DNA from: a virus
Virus record (IMG/VR): IMGVR_UViG_3300027779_002523
Coordinates: 1 to 34,486 of that record
Direction: 5' to 3' (one strand)
Length of the DNA stretch: 34,486 bases
Shown here: in pieces, positions 22,756 through 30,586 of the stretch
How positions within the stretch are numbered: position 1 is the first letter of the stretch
How the letters are laid out: the number at the start of each line of letters is the position of its first letter
Notes under the pieces: model-generated
Seen by the model: only the letters and a program-made list of their open reading frames with translations
What the model was told of the DNA's origin: nothing
Database searches by the model: none
Position numbers and translations under genes: made by a program

Positions 22756-24099
22756 ATGTCTATATTAACTGTTGAAAAAGGGCTGTCTGCTGATGTTATA
22801 AGAACATTGTCAGCACATAAGAAAGAGCCTAAATGGATGTTAGATATGCGGCTAAAAGCCTTTAATTATTTTATCAAGCAACCTACTCCTAAATGGGGCA
22901 ATACTGAATTATTAGAGGATATTGACTTTGAGGATATATGTTATTTTAATGTAGTAGGTAAAAATGAAGATAATTGGGATAATGTCTCCGATACAGTTAA
23001 AGATACATTTGAAGAATTAGGCATCCCTGAAGCAGAACAAAAATGGTTGGGAGGAGTCACAGCACAATATGATAGTGAATCCATATATCACTCCATTAGG
23101 GCTGATTTGGTCGAGCAAGGTGTTATTTTCATGGATATGGATACAGGACTTAGAGAACACCCTGAAATAGTTAAGAAATATTTTGGAAAAATTATCCCAC
23201 ATACAGATAATAAGTTTTCAGCACTAAATACTGCATTTTGGTCAGGAGGGTCATTCATCTATGTTCCTAAAGGAATTAAGGTTGAGATTCCTGTTCAAGC
23301 ATATTTCTTCATAAGTAGTGAAAATATGGGCCAATTTGAACGAACCTTAATTGTTGCTGATGAGGGGTCTTCAGTCCATTATATTGAAGGGTGTTCTGCA
23401 CCTACATACTCTTCACAAAGCCTACATTCCGCAGTTGTTGAATTAGTCGCTCACAAAGATGCACACATTAGATATACTACGATTCAAAATTGGGCAGACA
23501 ATGTTTATAATTTAGTAACTAAAAGAGCAATAGCGCATGAGAATGCTTGTGTGGAATGGGTGGATGGAAACATAGGTTCTGCGCTCACCATGAAATACCC
23601 TTCAGTAATTTTGAAAGGAGAAGGCGCACACGCTGAAATTATTTCTGTTGCCTATGCTAAAGGCAAACAACATCAAGACACAGGAGCAAAGGTTATTCAC
23701 TTAGCAAGGAATACAACTTCTAATATTCTATCAAAAAGTATATCTAAAGATGGAGGGAGAACATCATATAGGGGCTTAGTTAAAGTATCTAAAAAGGCAA
23801 CAGGTTGTAAATCTAATGTGGTTTGTGATGCCTTAATGTTAGATGAAACATCAAGGTCAGACACTTACCCCACTATGGAGGTTTCTAATTCTAATTCAAT
23901 TATTGAACATGAGGCATCAGTCTCTAAAGTATCGGATGAGCAACTATTCTATCTTATGAGTCGAGGACATAATGAAGGCGAAGCGAAGTCATTGATTATA
24001 AATGGATTTTTTGAGCCATTTACTAATAAATTACCGATGGATTATGCAGTTGAATTAAACCATTTACTTGAAATGGAAATGACAGGGTCAATTGGGTGA
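22756..24099 (+). CDS. sufB: Fe-S cluster assembly scaffold SufB
   Basis: 447 residues, full length for SufB. SufB forms the SufBC2D scaffold on which Fe-S clusters are built. The N-terminal part (DMRLKAFNYF, TAQYDSESIY), the beta-helix core (FWSGGSFIYVPKGIKVEIPVQ, ERTLIVADEGS, YIEGCSAP) and the C-terminus (EHEASVSKVSDEQLFYLMSRG... MEMTGSIG) are all present and match the Gram-positive/archaeal type, with SRSDTYP where the E. coli protein has a Cys-containing loop. SufC and SufD are not in the window. It sits between FG-protein genes and directly before sufA, probably as a viral auxiliary metabolic gene. Confidence 0.95.
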   Translation: MSILTVEKGLSADVIRTLSAHKKEPKWMLDMRLKAFNYFIKQPTPKWGNTELLEDIDFEDICYFNVVGKNEDNWDNVSDTVKDTFEELGIPEAEQKWLGGVTAQYDSESIYHSIRADLVEQGVIFMDMDTGLREHPEIVKKYFGKIIPHTDNKFSALNTAFWSGGSFIYVPKGIKVEIPVQAYFFISSENMGQFERTLIVADEGSSVHYIEGCSAPTYSSQSLHSAVVELVAHKDAHIRYTTIQNWADNVYNLVTKRAIAHENACVEWVDGNIGSALTMKYPSVILKGEGAHAEIISVAYAKGKQHQDTGAKVIHLARNTTSNILSKSISKDGGRTSYRGLVKVSKKATGCKSNVVCDALMLDETSRSDTYPTMEVSNSNSIIEHEASVSKVSDEQLFYLMSRGHNEGEAKSLIINGFFEPFTNKLPMDYAVELNHLLEMEMTGSIG

Positions 24100-24103
24100 T
24101 ATA

Positions 24104-24481
24104 ATGAGTAAGTGTGGGTCGAGTATTTATAATCCTGATACAAGTAATCGGGATGTAATAGATTGTAAAATTGCCATTAGTGAAAGAGCCGTGAGTATCC
24201 TCCAAGACCTAATAGGCGATAACGAAATGTGGCTTTACCTTATGGTAAAGGGAGGTGGTTGCTCAGGCTACATATATGACTTAGAATTATTAGAAAATAA
24301 ACCCACAGAATCACACCAACTAATTTACCAAGATACAATTAAACTCGCTATCCATGAATTAGATTCTTCCCTATTAAATGGAATGCTTATTGACTACGAA
24401 GATAAATTAATGGGTGGAGGCTTCAAAATGAATAATCCTAACGCAAAGCATTCGTGCGGGTGTGGTCTTTCATTCAATTAG
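24104..24481 (+). CDS. sufA: A-type Fe-S carrier SufA/IscA-like
   Basis: About 125 residues. HesB/IscA-type carrier that passes Fe-S clusters to target proteins. All three cluster Cys are present: GGGCSGY in the middle and SCGCGLSF at the end. FKMNNPNA before the last pair is the usual NPN-like motif. The N-terminus is about 20 residues longer than minimal A-type carriers. ATG 24104 follows GGTGAT, four bases after sufB, so the two are co-translated. TTG 24092, inside sufB, is the alternative start. Confidence 0.9.
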   Translation: MSKCGSSIYNPDTSNRDVIDCKIAISERAVSILQDLIGDNEMWLYLMVKGGGCSGYIYDLELLENKPTESHQLIYQDTIKLAIHELDSSLLNGMLIDYEDKLMGGGFKMNNPNAKHSCGCGLSFN

Positions 24482-24500
24482 TTATCATCCCATTACCATA

Positions 24501-24517
24501 GTTTTATCTATCTGAAA
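24501..24517 (+). promoter_or_regulatory. late-type promoter, copy 4
   Basis: GTTTTATCTATCTGAAA, third T of the aligned element 28 bases before ATG 24533. It almost equals copy 1. Confidence 0.7.
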
Positions 24518-24532
24518 CTGTTAGAGTTAATT

Positions 24533-25264
24533 ATGTTTGGTATTGATGTCTTCAATAATGGTCATACTTATGCGACATTAAATAAGGGGAGCGAAGGCGG
24601 CACAGTATCTTTTTATGCTGGAACAAAGATAAAGATATATAGTGGGTGCAACTTAGATAGCGGAGGATACAAACTTCAAAGTTCAATAGATAATGGAACT
24701 GCCCCACAGCCATTAATTGTGGAAATGACAACTCAAACCTTAGCATTATACCCTGCCGATTTACCGAATGGAGATAGTTCTATGACAATGATGTATATTC
24801 CCAAGGGATATAAAGTCACTATTACTACTACAAATGGTTCTCTGACGATAGAGGGGCCACAGAATATTGATTGTTTTAACGATGCAATATCGGAGTCGGA
24901 AAATAATCTCGGTCTTAGTTATGATGATAAAATTGAATCAATTAAAATTGAAGATAAAAACTTTGTTGGTTGTGCAAATCAAAATAGAATAGAGAATGAT
25001 GATGGCTCATGTGGTGGGTGTGGTGTGGGCTATTTTGAAAATGAAAATTATGAATGTGTTACTTGTGCATCAGTTAATCAAATCCAAGTGGATGATTTTA
25101 CTTGTGGAAATTGTATTGAAGGGTATGTCCTCGATGAAACTGAAGATAGCCCTACCCTTGATGAGTGTATCCCCGAAGCACCTGAAGATGATACTCTCCT
25201 CTATGTAGGTGGTGGACTATTAGGTGTCAGCATTGTTCTTGCGATACTGATGAGTAAAAAGTAA
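24533..25264 (+). CDS. FG-family tail-anchored protein 4
   Basis: 243 residues. It has the tag MFGIDVFNNG, a beta-rich head with IPKGYKVTI as in proteins 1 and 3 (IPEGY), then two Cys modules in tandem (CANQNRIENDDGSCGGC and CASVNQIQVDDFTCGNC, with ECVTC and ECIPE). It ends with a membrane helix (TLLYVGGGLLGVSIVLAIL) and MSKK. The doubled Cys module suggests a longer disulfide-bonded stalk. The late-type promoter confirms the start. Surface or virion role inferred. Confidence 0.65.
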   Translation: MFGIDVFNNGHTYATLNKGSEGGTVSFYAGTKIKIYSGCNLDSGGYKLQSSIDNGTAPQPLIVEMTTQTLALYPADLPNGDSSMTMMYIPKGYKVTITTTNGSLTIEGPQNIDCFNDAISESENNLGLSYDDKIESIKIEDKNFVGCANQNRIENDDGSCGGCGVGYFENENYECVTCASVNQIQVDDFTCGNCIEGYVLDETEDSPTLDECIPEAPEDDTLLYVGGGLLGVSIVLAILMSKK

Positions 25265-25265
25265 A

Positions 25266-25282
25266 ACTTTAACAGTCAAAAC
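25266..25282 (+). promoter_or_regulatory. late-type promoter, copy 5
   Basis: ACTTTAACAGTCAAAAC, third T 28 bases before ATG 25298. It overlaps the end of the preceding gene. Confidence 0.6.
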
Positions 25283-25297
25283 TTATTTTCAAATATT

Positions 25298-25528
25298 ATG
25301 AATCCCCTAAGATTGCCAATGGAATACTACACAAAAGAAGGACTATCAACTTATTCAGTTGCATATACGGGTGCATTAGCCGCAGCCGTAGGGGGATTAG
25401 TAAATATTATCCCATCAATCAGAGATAAATCCATGAAATGTGTTATGGTGGATGTAGGAATGATTGCAGGTGGCCTATTTGCCGCTAATGTTTTCTTACA
25501 GAAAGCAGGTGTCCTAAGCGGATATTAA
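25298..25528 (+). CDS. small two-TM membrane protein
   Basis: 76 residues with two helices rich in Ala and Gly, about 20-39 (VAYTGALAAAVGGLVNIIP) and 50-68 (VDVGMIAGGLFAANVFL). Small Gly/Ala-rich membrane proteins are common in the membranes of internal-membrane and enveloped viruses, so a virion membrane protein is plausible. It lacks the FG tag but uses the same promoter class as its neighbours. Confidence 0.6.
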   Translation: MNPLRLPMEYYTKEGLSTYSVAYTGALAAAVGGLVNIIPSIRDKSMKCVMVDVGMIAGGLFAANVFLQKAGVLSGY

Positions 25529-25535
25529 GCCCAAC

Positions 25536-25552
25536 CCTTTATCTATCAGAAA
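25536..25552 (+). promoter_or_regulatory. late-type promoter, copy 6
   Basis: CCTTTATCTATCAGAAA, third T 28 bases before ATG 25568. It is a consensus copy. Confidence 0.7.
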
Positions 25553-25567
25553 GGTTTGTGAATTATT

Positions 25568-26386
25568 ATGGTCTTTGGTAATCAACTAATTGACTTTGCC
25601 GCATTAGATGATGGAAGCAAGTCAACCCCGTCAAAAGTAGGGAAAAGCAACAAATATGTTGAAGTTATCGAAGTATCAAGTTCAGGTTTGACTTTCACAG
25701 TAACATGGAATCAACCAAGTAAGGGTAATTATGCTGGCTGTGGCCCACAGGACATCTTTGGTGAAGATGTTGATTTCGGTATTTGTGCCGCATACCCTGA
25801 GACTATGAGTGAAGCAGATATTAAGCGAAAATTAACTAAAATAATAACTGACGGTGTCAAACAACTACCTATTGAAAAGCAAAAGGCACTCCGAGAACAA
25901 GAGAAATATCAAAAAGCCAAGATTGGATGGGAGAGAGTGGCTATGGAATGCCGCAACCGAGGTGAGGGGTGGGATATGTTCAATAAGGATAGAGATTCCT
26001 ACTATGATGGCCCACCTACTGATAATTGGGTGTGTTTAGAAGATAAACCGTTAGACTTGAATGATGAAGTTGGTGTTGCATCCGTAGTTGACACCAAAAC
26101 GAATGATGAGGAAGAGGATGACGATGTTGTATCCCCTACCCTGCCTGTAAGAAGTTCTATGGGTAGTAGTGTTGAGGTTGGATTAGGCCAAGGATTTACG
26201 GATACTATGAAAACGGGGATGAAAGTATTAGTCGTGGGTGGTATTGGGTATGGAGCATATAAGTTAGAAGATAGAACTTCGATATTTTCCAATCTCTTTT
26301 CTAAACTTATGCCCAAGGATAAAACGAAAACATCAGGTAGAGTGAACTCTGCACGAACTACTTCCAAAAGAAAAACAATCAATTAA
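25568..26386 (+). CDS. FG-family protein 5 with YKLE hydrophobic segment
   Basis: 272 residues. It has the tag MVFGNQLIDFAAL and a domain with two Cys (GCGPQDIFGEDVDFGIC), then a charged helical middle. A short hydrophobic segment near 218-234 (MKVLVVGGIGYGAYKLE) is followed by a basic C-terminus (SARTTSKRKTIN). The tag and the GIGxxGxGxYKLE segment are shared with the protein at 30587, so they are paralogues. In contrast to proteins 1-4, the hydrophobic segment is followed by about 40 more residues. Probably a membrane-associated virion protein; inference only. Confidence 0.6.
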   Translation: MVFGNQLIDFAALDDGSKSTPSKVGKSNKYVEVIEVSSSGLTFTVTWNQPSKGNYAGCGPQDIFGEDVDFGICAAYPETMSEADIKRKLTKIITDGVKQLPIEKQKALREQEKYQKAKIGWERVAMECRNRGEGWDMFNKDRDSYYDGPPTDNWVCLEDKPLDLNDEVGVASVVDTKTNDEEEDDDVVSPTLPVRSSMGSSVEVGLGQGFTDTMKTGMKVLVVGGIGYGAYKLEDRTSIFSNLFSKLMPKDKTKTSGRVNSARTTSKRKTIN

Positions 26387-26437
26387 GGGAACCAAAACCT
26401 TATAACTGATGAAGTAATAATATTCTATTGACCATCA

Positions 26438-26454
26438 CCTTTATCTATCAAGAT
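26438..26454 (+). promoter_or_regulatory. late-type promoter, copy 7
   Basis: CCTTTATCTATCAAGAT, third T 28 bases before ATG 26470. It drives the three-gene set 26470-27740. Confidence 0.7.
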
Positions 26455-26469
26455 GTATTATTGTAGGAT

Positions 26470-27228
26470 ATGGTGAACGAAAGTCAATCATGGGAACTAA
26501 CCGGATGGAGGAGGAGTTCAAGTCCTGTCCCAATGGCAACATTTACTGTGAACTCTGAAGATAACATCTTCCATACAGAGGAAGAACCTGAAGTAGTTAT
26601 TGATTTCCAAAATCTGCCTTCAGGAGTCAGAGTTAATGAAAATGGATACCTTACAAATGCTCCAAAAGAATTGGCTATCGAGGATTATATCCACAGAATA
26701 GTTTTTGTTGGGAGTAGTAAATCCACAGGGAAGTTTGAATCTGACCCTCGCTTCAAAGAAATATGCCCTGAATCTCTAAATGGGCATTACTCAAACTCAG
26801 AGGTGATTCCTTACATGAAAGCGCAATTGAAATCAGGTGAAGCATTGAAACACTATGACCAAACAGAGAAAAAGTGGGTCTATGCTGATGGTTGCGAAGG
26901 GGGCAATCACTATTGGGTGGATGAAACTGTGGGGCCATTCACTTCAGGATGTGGGAAGGATGATGCTGACAATTACGATGAGGGAGTGGATTGGAATGAT
27001 GATTCATTATGCACCTACACTTGTAATGACCCAAATAGACTTATCAACGATGATGGTAGTTGTGCAGATTGTAAAGATAAGTATGGACTAAATGATGATG
27101 GCGTTTGTGAACAAGGAATCGCAGATAGATTTTTGGGTGGCATTAATGACTTACCTTGGGAAAAAATGGGTGTGGGATTAGTCCTCTTAATCGGGGCAAA
27201 AATCGCATTAGGTAGAGGAGGGAACTAA
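26470..27228 (+). CDS. Cys-rich tail-anchored surface protein
   Basis: 252 residues, driven by a late-type promoter but without the FG tag. The head is beta-rich and acidic. The C-terminal third has the same kind of Cys module as the FG proteins (CTYTCNDPNRL, NDDGSCADC, DDGVC). The end holds a hydrophobic helix (WEKMGVGLVLLIGAKIAL) followed by GRGGN. It is likely a further tail-anchored surface component. The gene is followed immediately by a membrane microprotein and then an FG protein. Confidence 0.6.
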   Translation: MVNESQSWELTGWRRSSSPVPMATFTVNSEDNIFHTEEEPEVVIDFQNLPSGVRVNENGYLTNAPKELAIEDYIHRIVFVGSSKSTGKFESDPRFKEICPESLNGHYSNSEVIPYMKAQLKSGEALKHYDQTEKKWVYADGCEGGNHYWVDETVGPFTSGCGKDDADNYDEGVDWNDDSLCTYTCNDPNRLINDDGSCADCKDKYGLNDDGVCEQGIADRFLGGINDLPWEKMGVGLVLLIGAKIALGRGGN

Positions 27229-27229
27229 T

Positions 27230-27373
27230 ATGGTAAATAGCGATAATTTAAACTTGAAAGTAAGTGTTGAAAAATACACAGGAATTGCATTTGGTGTTGT
27301 AGGATTTTTGGCAATATATTATAGATTTAGATTCAAGAGATTAAAGAATAAATTAAACAAGATGGGCGATTAA
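27230..27373 (+). CDS. membrane microprotein (47 aa)
   Basis: A short ORF starting one base after the previous stop, with GAGGAGGG upstream. One membrane helix (TGIAFGVVGFLAIYYRF) is followed by a strongly basic tail (FKRLKNKLNKMGD), so the C-terminus is probably inside. Its stop and the next start are one base apart. Confidence 0.55.
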   Translation: MVNSDNLNLKVSVEKYTGIAFGVVGFLAIYYRFRFKRLKNKLNKMGD

Positions 27374-27374
27374 G

Positions 27375-27740
27375 ATGGTTTTCGGCCACCACCCATTTAA
27401 CTTTCATATCCTCGATATGAGAGCAGAAGAGAAAACTAAGATTAGTCTCAAGGAACTTCTTGATTCTGACCCTTATAGTTCATTAAAGGCTAATTTCTCT
27501 ATTGGAGGTAGTTGGGATGCAGAAGGCAATGTAGTTATCCTTGCAGAAGGTGATGGATTTTACATTATCATCAATAACGGTTGGGAATTGAAAGTTAGAA
27601 CTAATGACCTCGGAACAGGGGAAACTCGAATTATAGTAGCAAATAGTGATAATCCGGCAATTGAAGCAGAAGGTAACAATGTTGCCATAAGGATTCTCGC
27701 ATTGAAAGGCCCACAAGTATCATTTACTTATTCTGTATGA
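27375..27740 (+). CDS. FG-family small beta-rich protein 6
   Basis: 121 residues with the tag MVFGHHPFNFHIL and a beta-strand-rich body (NVVILAEGDGFYIIINNGWELKVR, TRIIVANSD). There is no membrane helix and no Cys. It shows that the FG tag occurs without a C-terminal anchor. It lies in the operon started by the promoter at 26438. Likely a structural protein by family; no homologue recognised. Confidence 0.6.
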   Translation: MVFGHHPFNFHILDMRAEEKTKISLKELLDSDPYSSLKANFSIGGSWDAEGNVVILAEGDGFYIIINNGWELKVRTNDLGTGETRIIVANSDNPAIEAEGNNVAIRILALKGPQVSFTYSV

Positions 27741-27799
27741 TGCAAAAACTTATTAGGGTGATTAACATAAGAAAGTTTGTATAGAGGAGAATAGATACT

Positions 27800-28111
27800 A
27801 TGAGGAATACTAATTATGGATTATGGCCCAACAATATTGTGATTACTAACGGAACAAAGTCAAAGTATAGTCTATTTCAAGAAATAATAAATCAATCGCT
27901 TGGTGAATTAGGTGAAGAATACCCTCGCCTATTACCTAATGAAATCGCAACAATCACTATGAAACGGAATGGGCGACTATACGCAATCAATATTCGAGAC
28001 ATAACTGACCTCCAAGAAGATAAGGATGAAATAATCTCCATAGAAATTAAACCCATAGAACGAGTTAAGTCAACAGAGAGAGATGAAACTGATGATGGTC
28101 ACACCGAATGA
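27800..28111 (+). CDS. hypothetical protein
   Basis: 103 residues, acidic C-terminus. GAGGAGAAT precedes the ATG. A TATA-like CTTATTAGG about 50 bases upstream could drive it with a short leader. No motif recognised. It overlaps the following zinc microprotein gene. Confidence 0.5.
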   Translation: MRNTNYGLWPNNIVITNGTKSKYSLFQEIINQSLGELGEEYPRLLPNEIATITMKRNGRLYAINIRDITDLQEDKDEIISIEIKPIERVKSTERDETDDGHTE

Positions 28112-28259
28112 TTCAAAGTATATCCCATCTTGCCCTGTGTGTTCTTCAGTCCGAAGAAATATCAGCCTGAAATTGTATGGAGATTCAGTATATGAGTGTG
28201 GGTGCGGATATGCAATTACTAAAAAAGGAATCAAACTCCGTGAAACCCTGAAGGTTTAA
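28092..28259 (+). CDS. zinc-ribbon microprotein (55 aa)
   Basis: CPVC near residue 14 and CGC near residue 36, in a context typical of a zinc ribbon (SCPVCSS ... YECGCGYAI), with a basic C-terminus. It overlaps the preceding gene by 20 bases and ends five bases before the FEN-like gene. Confidence 0.55.
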   Translation: MMVTPNDSKYIPSCPVCSSVRRNISLKLYGDSVYECGCGYAITKKGIKLRETLKV

Positions 28260-28263
28260 CAGG

Positions 28264-29079
28264 GTGAACAACAATTTGTTATCAATGACTACGATACTAA
28301 TTGACGGAGGTTATTTTGTAGGCCGATTAGAAAAACATTGGTTCTATAATCCGAAAAGGAAAAATATGAAATATTGGTGGGAACAACGCAAGGCACAAAA
28401 AATCACAAAGGTTGAAAGGGATAATCACTTAAAAAGATTATTCTCTTACGATTTAGGATACCTCCATAAGATTATCCAAGAAATAGGGTTCATGAGTGAA
28501 GTTATTGTTTGCTATGATGGAATATATGGTAGGAGGCCAAGGGGCGCACTATATCCAGCATATAAAAAAAATAGAAGAGGAAATGCAGAGGCCCATGAAC
28601 ATAAAGGAATTGATGTAAGGAAACGGATTAATAAATTAAAACATAATCCCAACGAATTACTACCTGATTGGAAAGCCGAATATGATGATTACAAAGAAGC
28701 CGATGATTTAATTGGAGAATATTGCACCCATTCTAAACCTGACGAAGATATTATTGTCATGAGTAAAGATAAAGACTTATTTCAACTAATGACTCTGCCC
28801 AATGTAAGAGTTCACGATTTTACAAACTTCATGACCTCTAACAGATTATTAGACGAGTGCGGAGTCAAGCCTGAACAATACCTTGAGTTCAAAGCATTAT
28901 CAGGGGATAGGTCAGATAATATACCCGGCGTAAATGGAATTGGGCCTAAGAAAGCCGCAAAGTATTTAAGCAAATATGGCTCAATAGGCGATTTCCCTGA
29001 AAATATACTTACAGATGAAGAATACAAATTAGTATCTTTATGGAAACGAATAACTCAACTGCCTTTCCATCAGCATTAA
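28264..29079 (+). CDS. FEN/5'-3' exonuclease-like protein
   Basis: 271 residues (GTG 28264) or 264 (ATG 28285, MTTILIDGG). It is of the phage T5/T4 RNase H type rather than the cellular archaeal Fen1. Structure-specific nuclease removing flaps and RNA primers. Visible are LIDGGYFVGR (first metal Asp), the arch region with YPAYKKNRRG, EADDLIGEY, MSKDKDLFQL, and the helix-hairpin-helix SGDRSDNIPGVNGIGPKKA. It would complement DP1 and PCNA in viral replication. The end overlaps the next frame, but that gene more likely starts at 29100. Confidence 0.88.
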   Translation: MNNNLLSMTTILIDGGYFVGRLEKHWFYNPKRKNMKYWWEQRKAQKITKVERDNHLKRLFSYDLGYLHKIIQEIGFMSEVIVCYDGIYGRRPRGALYPAYKKNRRGNAEAHEHKGIDVRKRINKLKHNPNELLPDWKAEYDDYKEADDLIGEYCTHSKPDEDIIVMSKDKDLFQLMTLPNVRVHDFTNFMTSNRLLDECGVKPEQYLEFKALSGDRSDNIPGVNGIGPKKAAKYLSKYGSIGDFPENILTDEEYKLVSLWKRITQLPFHQH

Positions 29080-29099
29080 ATAGGTCTTGTGGAGATGGA

Positions 29100-29558
29100 A
29101 TGATGATGTCTGTTAGAAAACGATTCAGCAAAAGCCTATTTGAAGATAATGATGAACTTGCGAGGGCTACGGTTGAAAAACTAAAACACCATTTTGGCCT
29201 TGACGAGTTTAGAGATTCAAAGAACCGATATACTGTGGATAGGGAGGGGTGGAGAGATGACACTCACCTCATGAATGTCGAAGTTGAAGTTAAACATAAT
29301 TGGAAACAAGGATTGAAAGCATTCCCCTATGAAACTATACATTTACCTAAAAGAAAGGAAAAATACCTTGAGTTGGAACAACCAACCCATTTTGTGATTT
29401 TTAGTTCAGATTTGGGTGGGGCAATCGTATTCTCAGACAAAACGGTTAATGAATATGGTGAACTGAAAGAAGTTCCAAATAAGTTTGTGCCTAAAGGTGA
29501 ATTATTCTTCAACATTCCTATTGATAAGACGGCATGGTTAAAACTCGGAGATGAATAA
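29100..29558 (+). CDS. PD-(D/E)XK-type nuclease-like protein
   Basis: About 152 residues. A restriction-like core is suggested by an acidic block (VDREGWRDDTH, D47-D54) followed by VEVEVKHNW with E63-x-K65. There is a helix before it and strands after. ATG 29100, preceded by GGAGATGG, is preferred over 29040, which would overlap the FEN gene by 40 bases. It could be a junction resolvase or repair nuclease. The fold is inferred from motif spacing only. Confidence 0.6.
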   Translation: MMMSVRKRFSKSLFEDNDELARATVEKLKHHFGLDEFRDSKNRYTVDREGWRDDTHLMNVEVEVKHNWKQGLKAFPYETIHLPKRKEKYLELEQPTHFVIFSSDLGGAIVFSDKTVNEYGELKEVPNKFVPKGELFFNIPIDKTAWLKLGDE

Positions 29559-29823
29559 TATGGATTTACTTATTGACGAGCAGTTGTTGAATCAATTTAT
29601 TAAAGATACAGATGATGGGGGACACTTAGCACATAAGGCTCTCCACGCATTATTAAAAGATATGGCTATGTTAGGTTATCTGTATCGAGATGAACATACT
29701 ATTACATTAGTAAATAACAAGGTGACTGCGGAAGATGATGAGGAATATCAAAAATATCTTGACCAAAGGGCTTCGTGGAGACAGAAGGTAAATTGGGAGG
29801 ACATGGAACATGACTCTGATTGA
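29551..29823 (+). CDS. hypothetical acidic helical protein
   Basis: 90 residues, helix-rich (HLAHKALHALLKDMAMLGYL) with an acidic end. ATG 29551 overlaps the nuclease stop by eight bases; ATG 29560 is the alternative. No family recognised. Confidence 0.5.
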   Translation: MNNMDLLIDEQLLNQFIKDTDDGGHLAHKALHALLKDMAMLGYLYRDEHTITLVNNKVTAEDDEEYQKYLDQRASWRQKVNWEDMEHDSD

Positions 29824-30184
29824 AAATATATTTTGGAAGGTCTTTAAACCTCATACCAAAGTGTTAAACCAAATGAGTGTCGAAGAATTAGAAACCTTAA
29901 CCATCGGCATGAATGGAGTAGTCTTACACCATGAGGGTGAAACTTTTAATTTCATAGATGATGATGTATTATTCTCAGAAAACTATGCACTTACACTAAA
30001 TCAATTAAAAGTCCACGATTTTGAGGATTGGTTAGATGTGGACTATATTGGATTAAGTTCATGTGTAGGGGGTGGCATTGATGCTACTCTGAAAGAAATG
30101 TTCGCCATGCAAAACTGTGAACTGTTAGATGCCAAAGGTAATGATTCAACAACCTTTGAATCTCAAATAATTATAAACAATTAA
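29810..30184 (+). CDS. hypothetical protein
   Basis: 124 residues, mixed alpha/beta, with no obvious motif. It overlaps the previous gene by 14 bases with GGAGGACATGG just before. It ends at the base next to the stop of a minus-strand gene, so the two are convergent with no gap. Confidence 0.5.
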   Translation: MTLIENIFWKVFKPHTKVLNQMSVEELETLTIGMNGVVLHHEGETFNFIDDDVLFSENYALTLNQLKVHDFEDWLDVDYIGLSSCVGGGIDATLKEMFAMQNCELLDAKGNDSTTFESQIIINN

Positions 30185-30433
30185 TTAACTAAGTGGGTGT
30201 GGGACATTCTTATCCCCTAAAGTCCACCTTAGAGTTTTTACTACACCTTGGAGGGCTTTAAAGTTTCGAGCATGAAAAAACCATGCCTTAGTTTGAGGGC
30301 CATTTGATTCCATCCCTAACCGATGTTGATTTAATGTCCTTTCTGCCTTATCTAACATCTTCTCCATCTCATCCCATGACCTATTATATGAAAAACAATC
30401 TGATTCTTGGTGGTCTGACATAAGGTTGCTCAT
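30185..30433 (-). CDS. hypothetical helical minus-strand protein
   Basis: 82 residues, mainly helical, with Trp and His but few Cys (MLDKAERTLNQHRLG, FFHARNFKALQGVV). The start at 30433 is supported by an ordinary TATA box 28 bases upstream on the minus strand. It is a single-gene unit against the direction of its neighbours, so possibly regulatory. No family recognised. Confidence 0.55.
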   Translation of the reverse strand: MSNLMSDHQESDCFSYNRSWDEMEKMLDKAERTLNQHRLGMESNGPQTKAWFFHARNFKALQGVVKTLRWTLGDKNVPHPLS

Positions 30434-30454
30434 AGAAGGTCGGATGTTGTCTTT

Positions 30455-30465
30455 CTATTTAAGGG
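30455..30465 (-). promoter_or_regulatory. TATA box of the minus-strand gene
   Basis: On the minus strand it reads CCCTTAAATAG, with its second T 28 bases before ATG 30433. It is the clearest minus-strand promoter in the window. Confidence 0.65.
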
Positions 30466-30554
30466 TTGAGGTCGTTAAATATAACTAAAAAACCTATTGA
30501 TGCCACCTACCTAAAATAATTATGAAAACAGATTAGACAATTTTATTAACACAC

Positions 30555-30571
30555 CCTTTATGTATCAGAAG
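30555..30571 (+). promoter_or_regulatory. late-type promoter, copy 8
   Basis: CCTTTATGTATCAGAAG, third T 28 bases before ATG 30587. This shows that the gene starts at 30587 and not at an earlier in-frame ATG at 30560, which lies inside the element. Confidence 0.7.
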
Positions 30572-30586
30572 CACACTACATATATT

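Noticed and set aside
26500-26545. A tRNA T-loop-like string (GAGTTCAAGTCCTG)
   Set aside because: It lies inside a clear coding gene, and no acceptor stem, anticodon arm or D arm can be formed around it.
29040-29099. Upstream extension of the 29100 nuclease gene to ATG 29040
   Set aside because: It would overlap the FEN-like gene by 40 bases and has no ribosome-binding site, while ATG 29100 has GGAGATGG.
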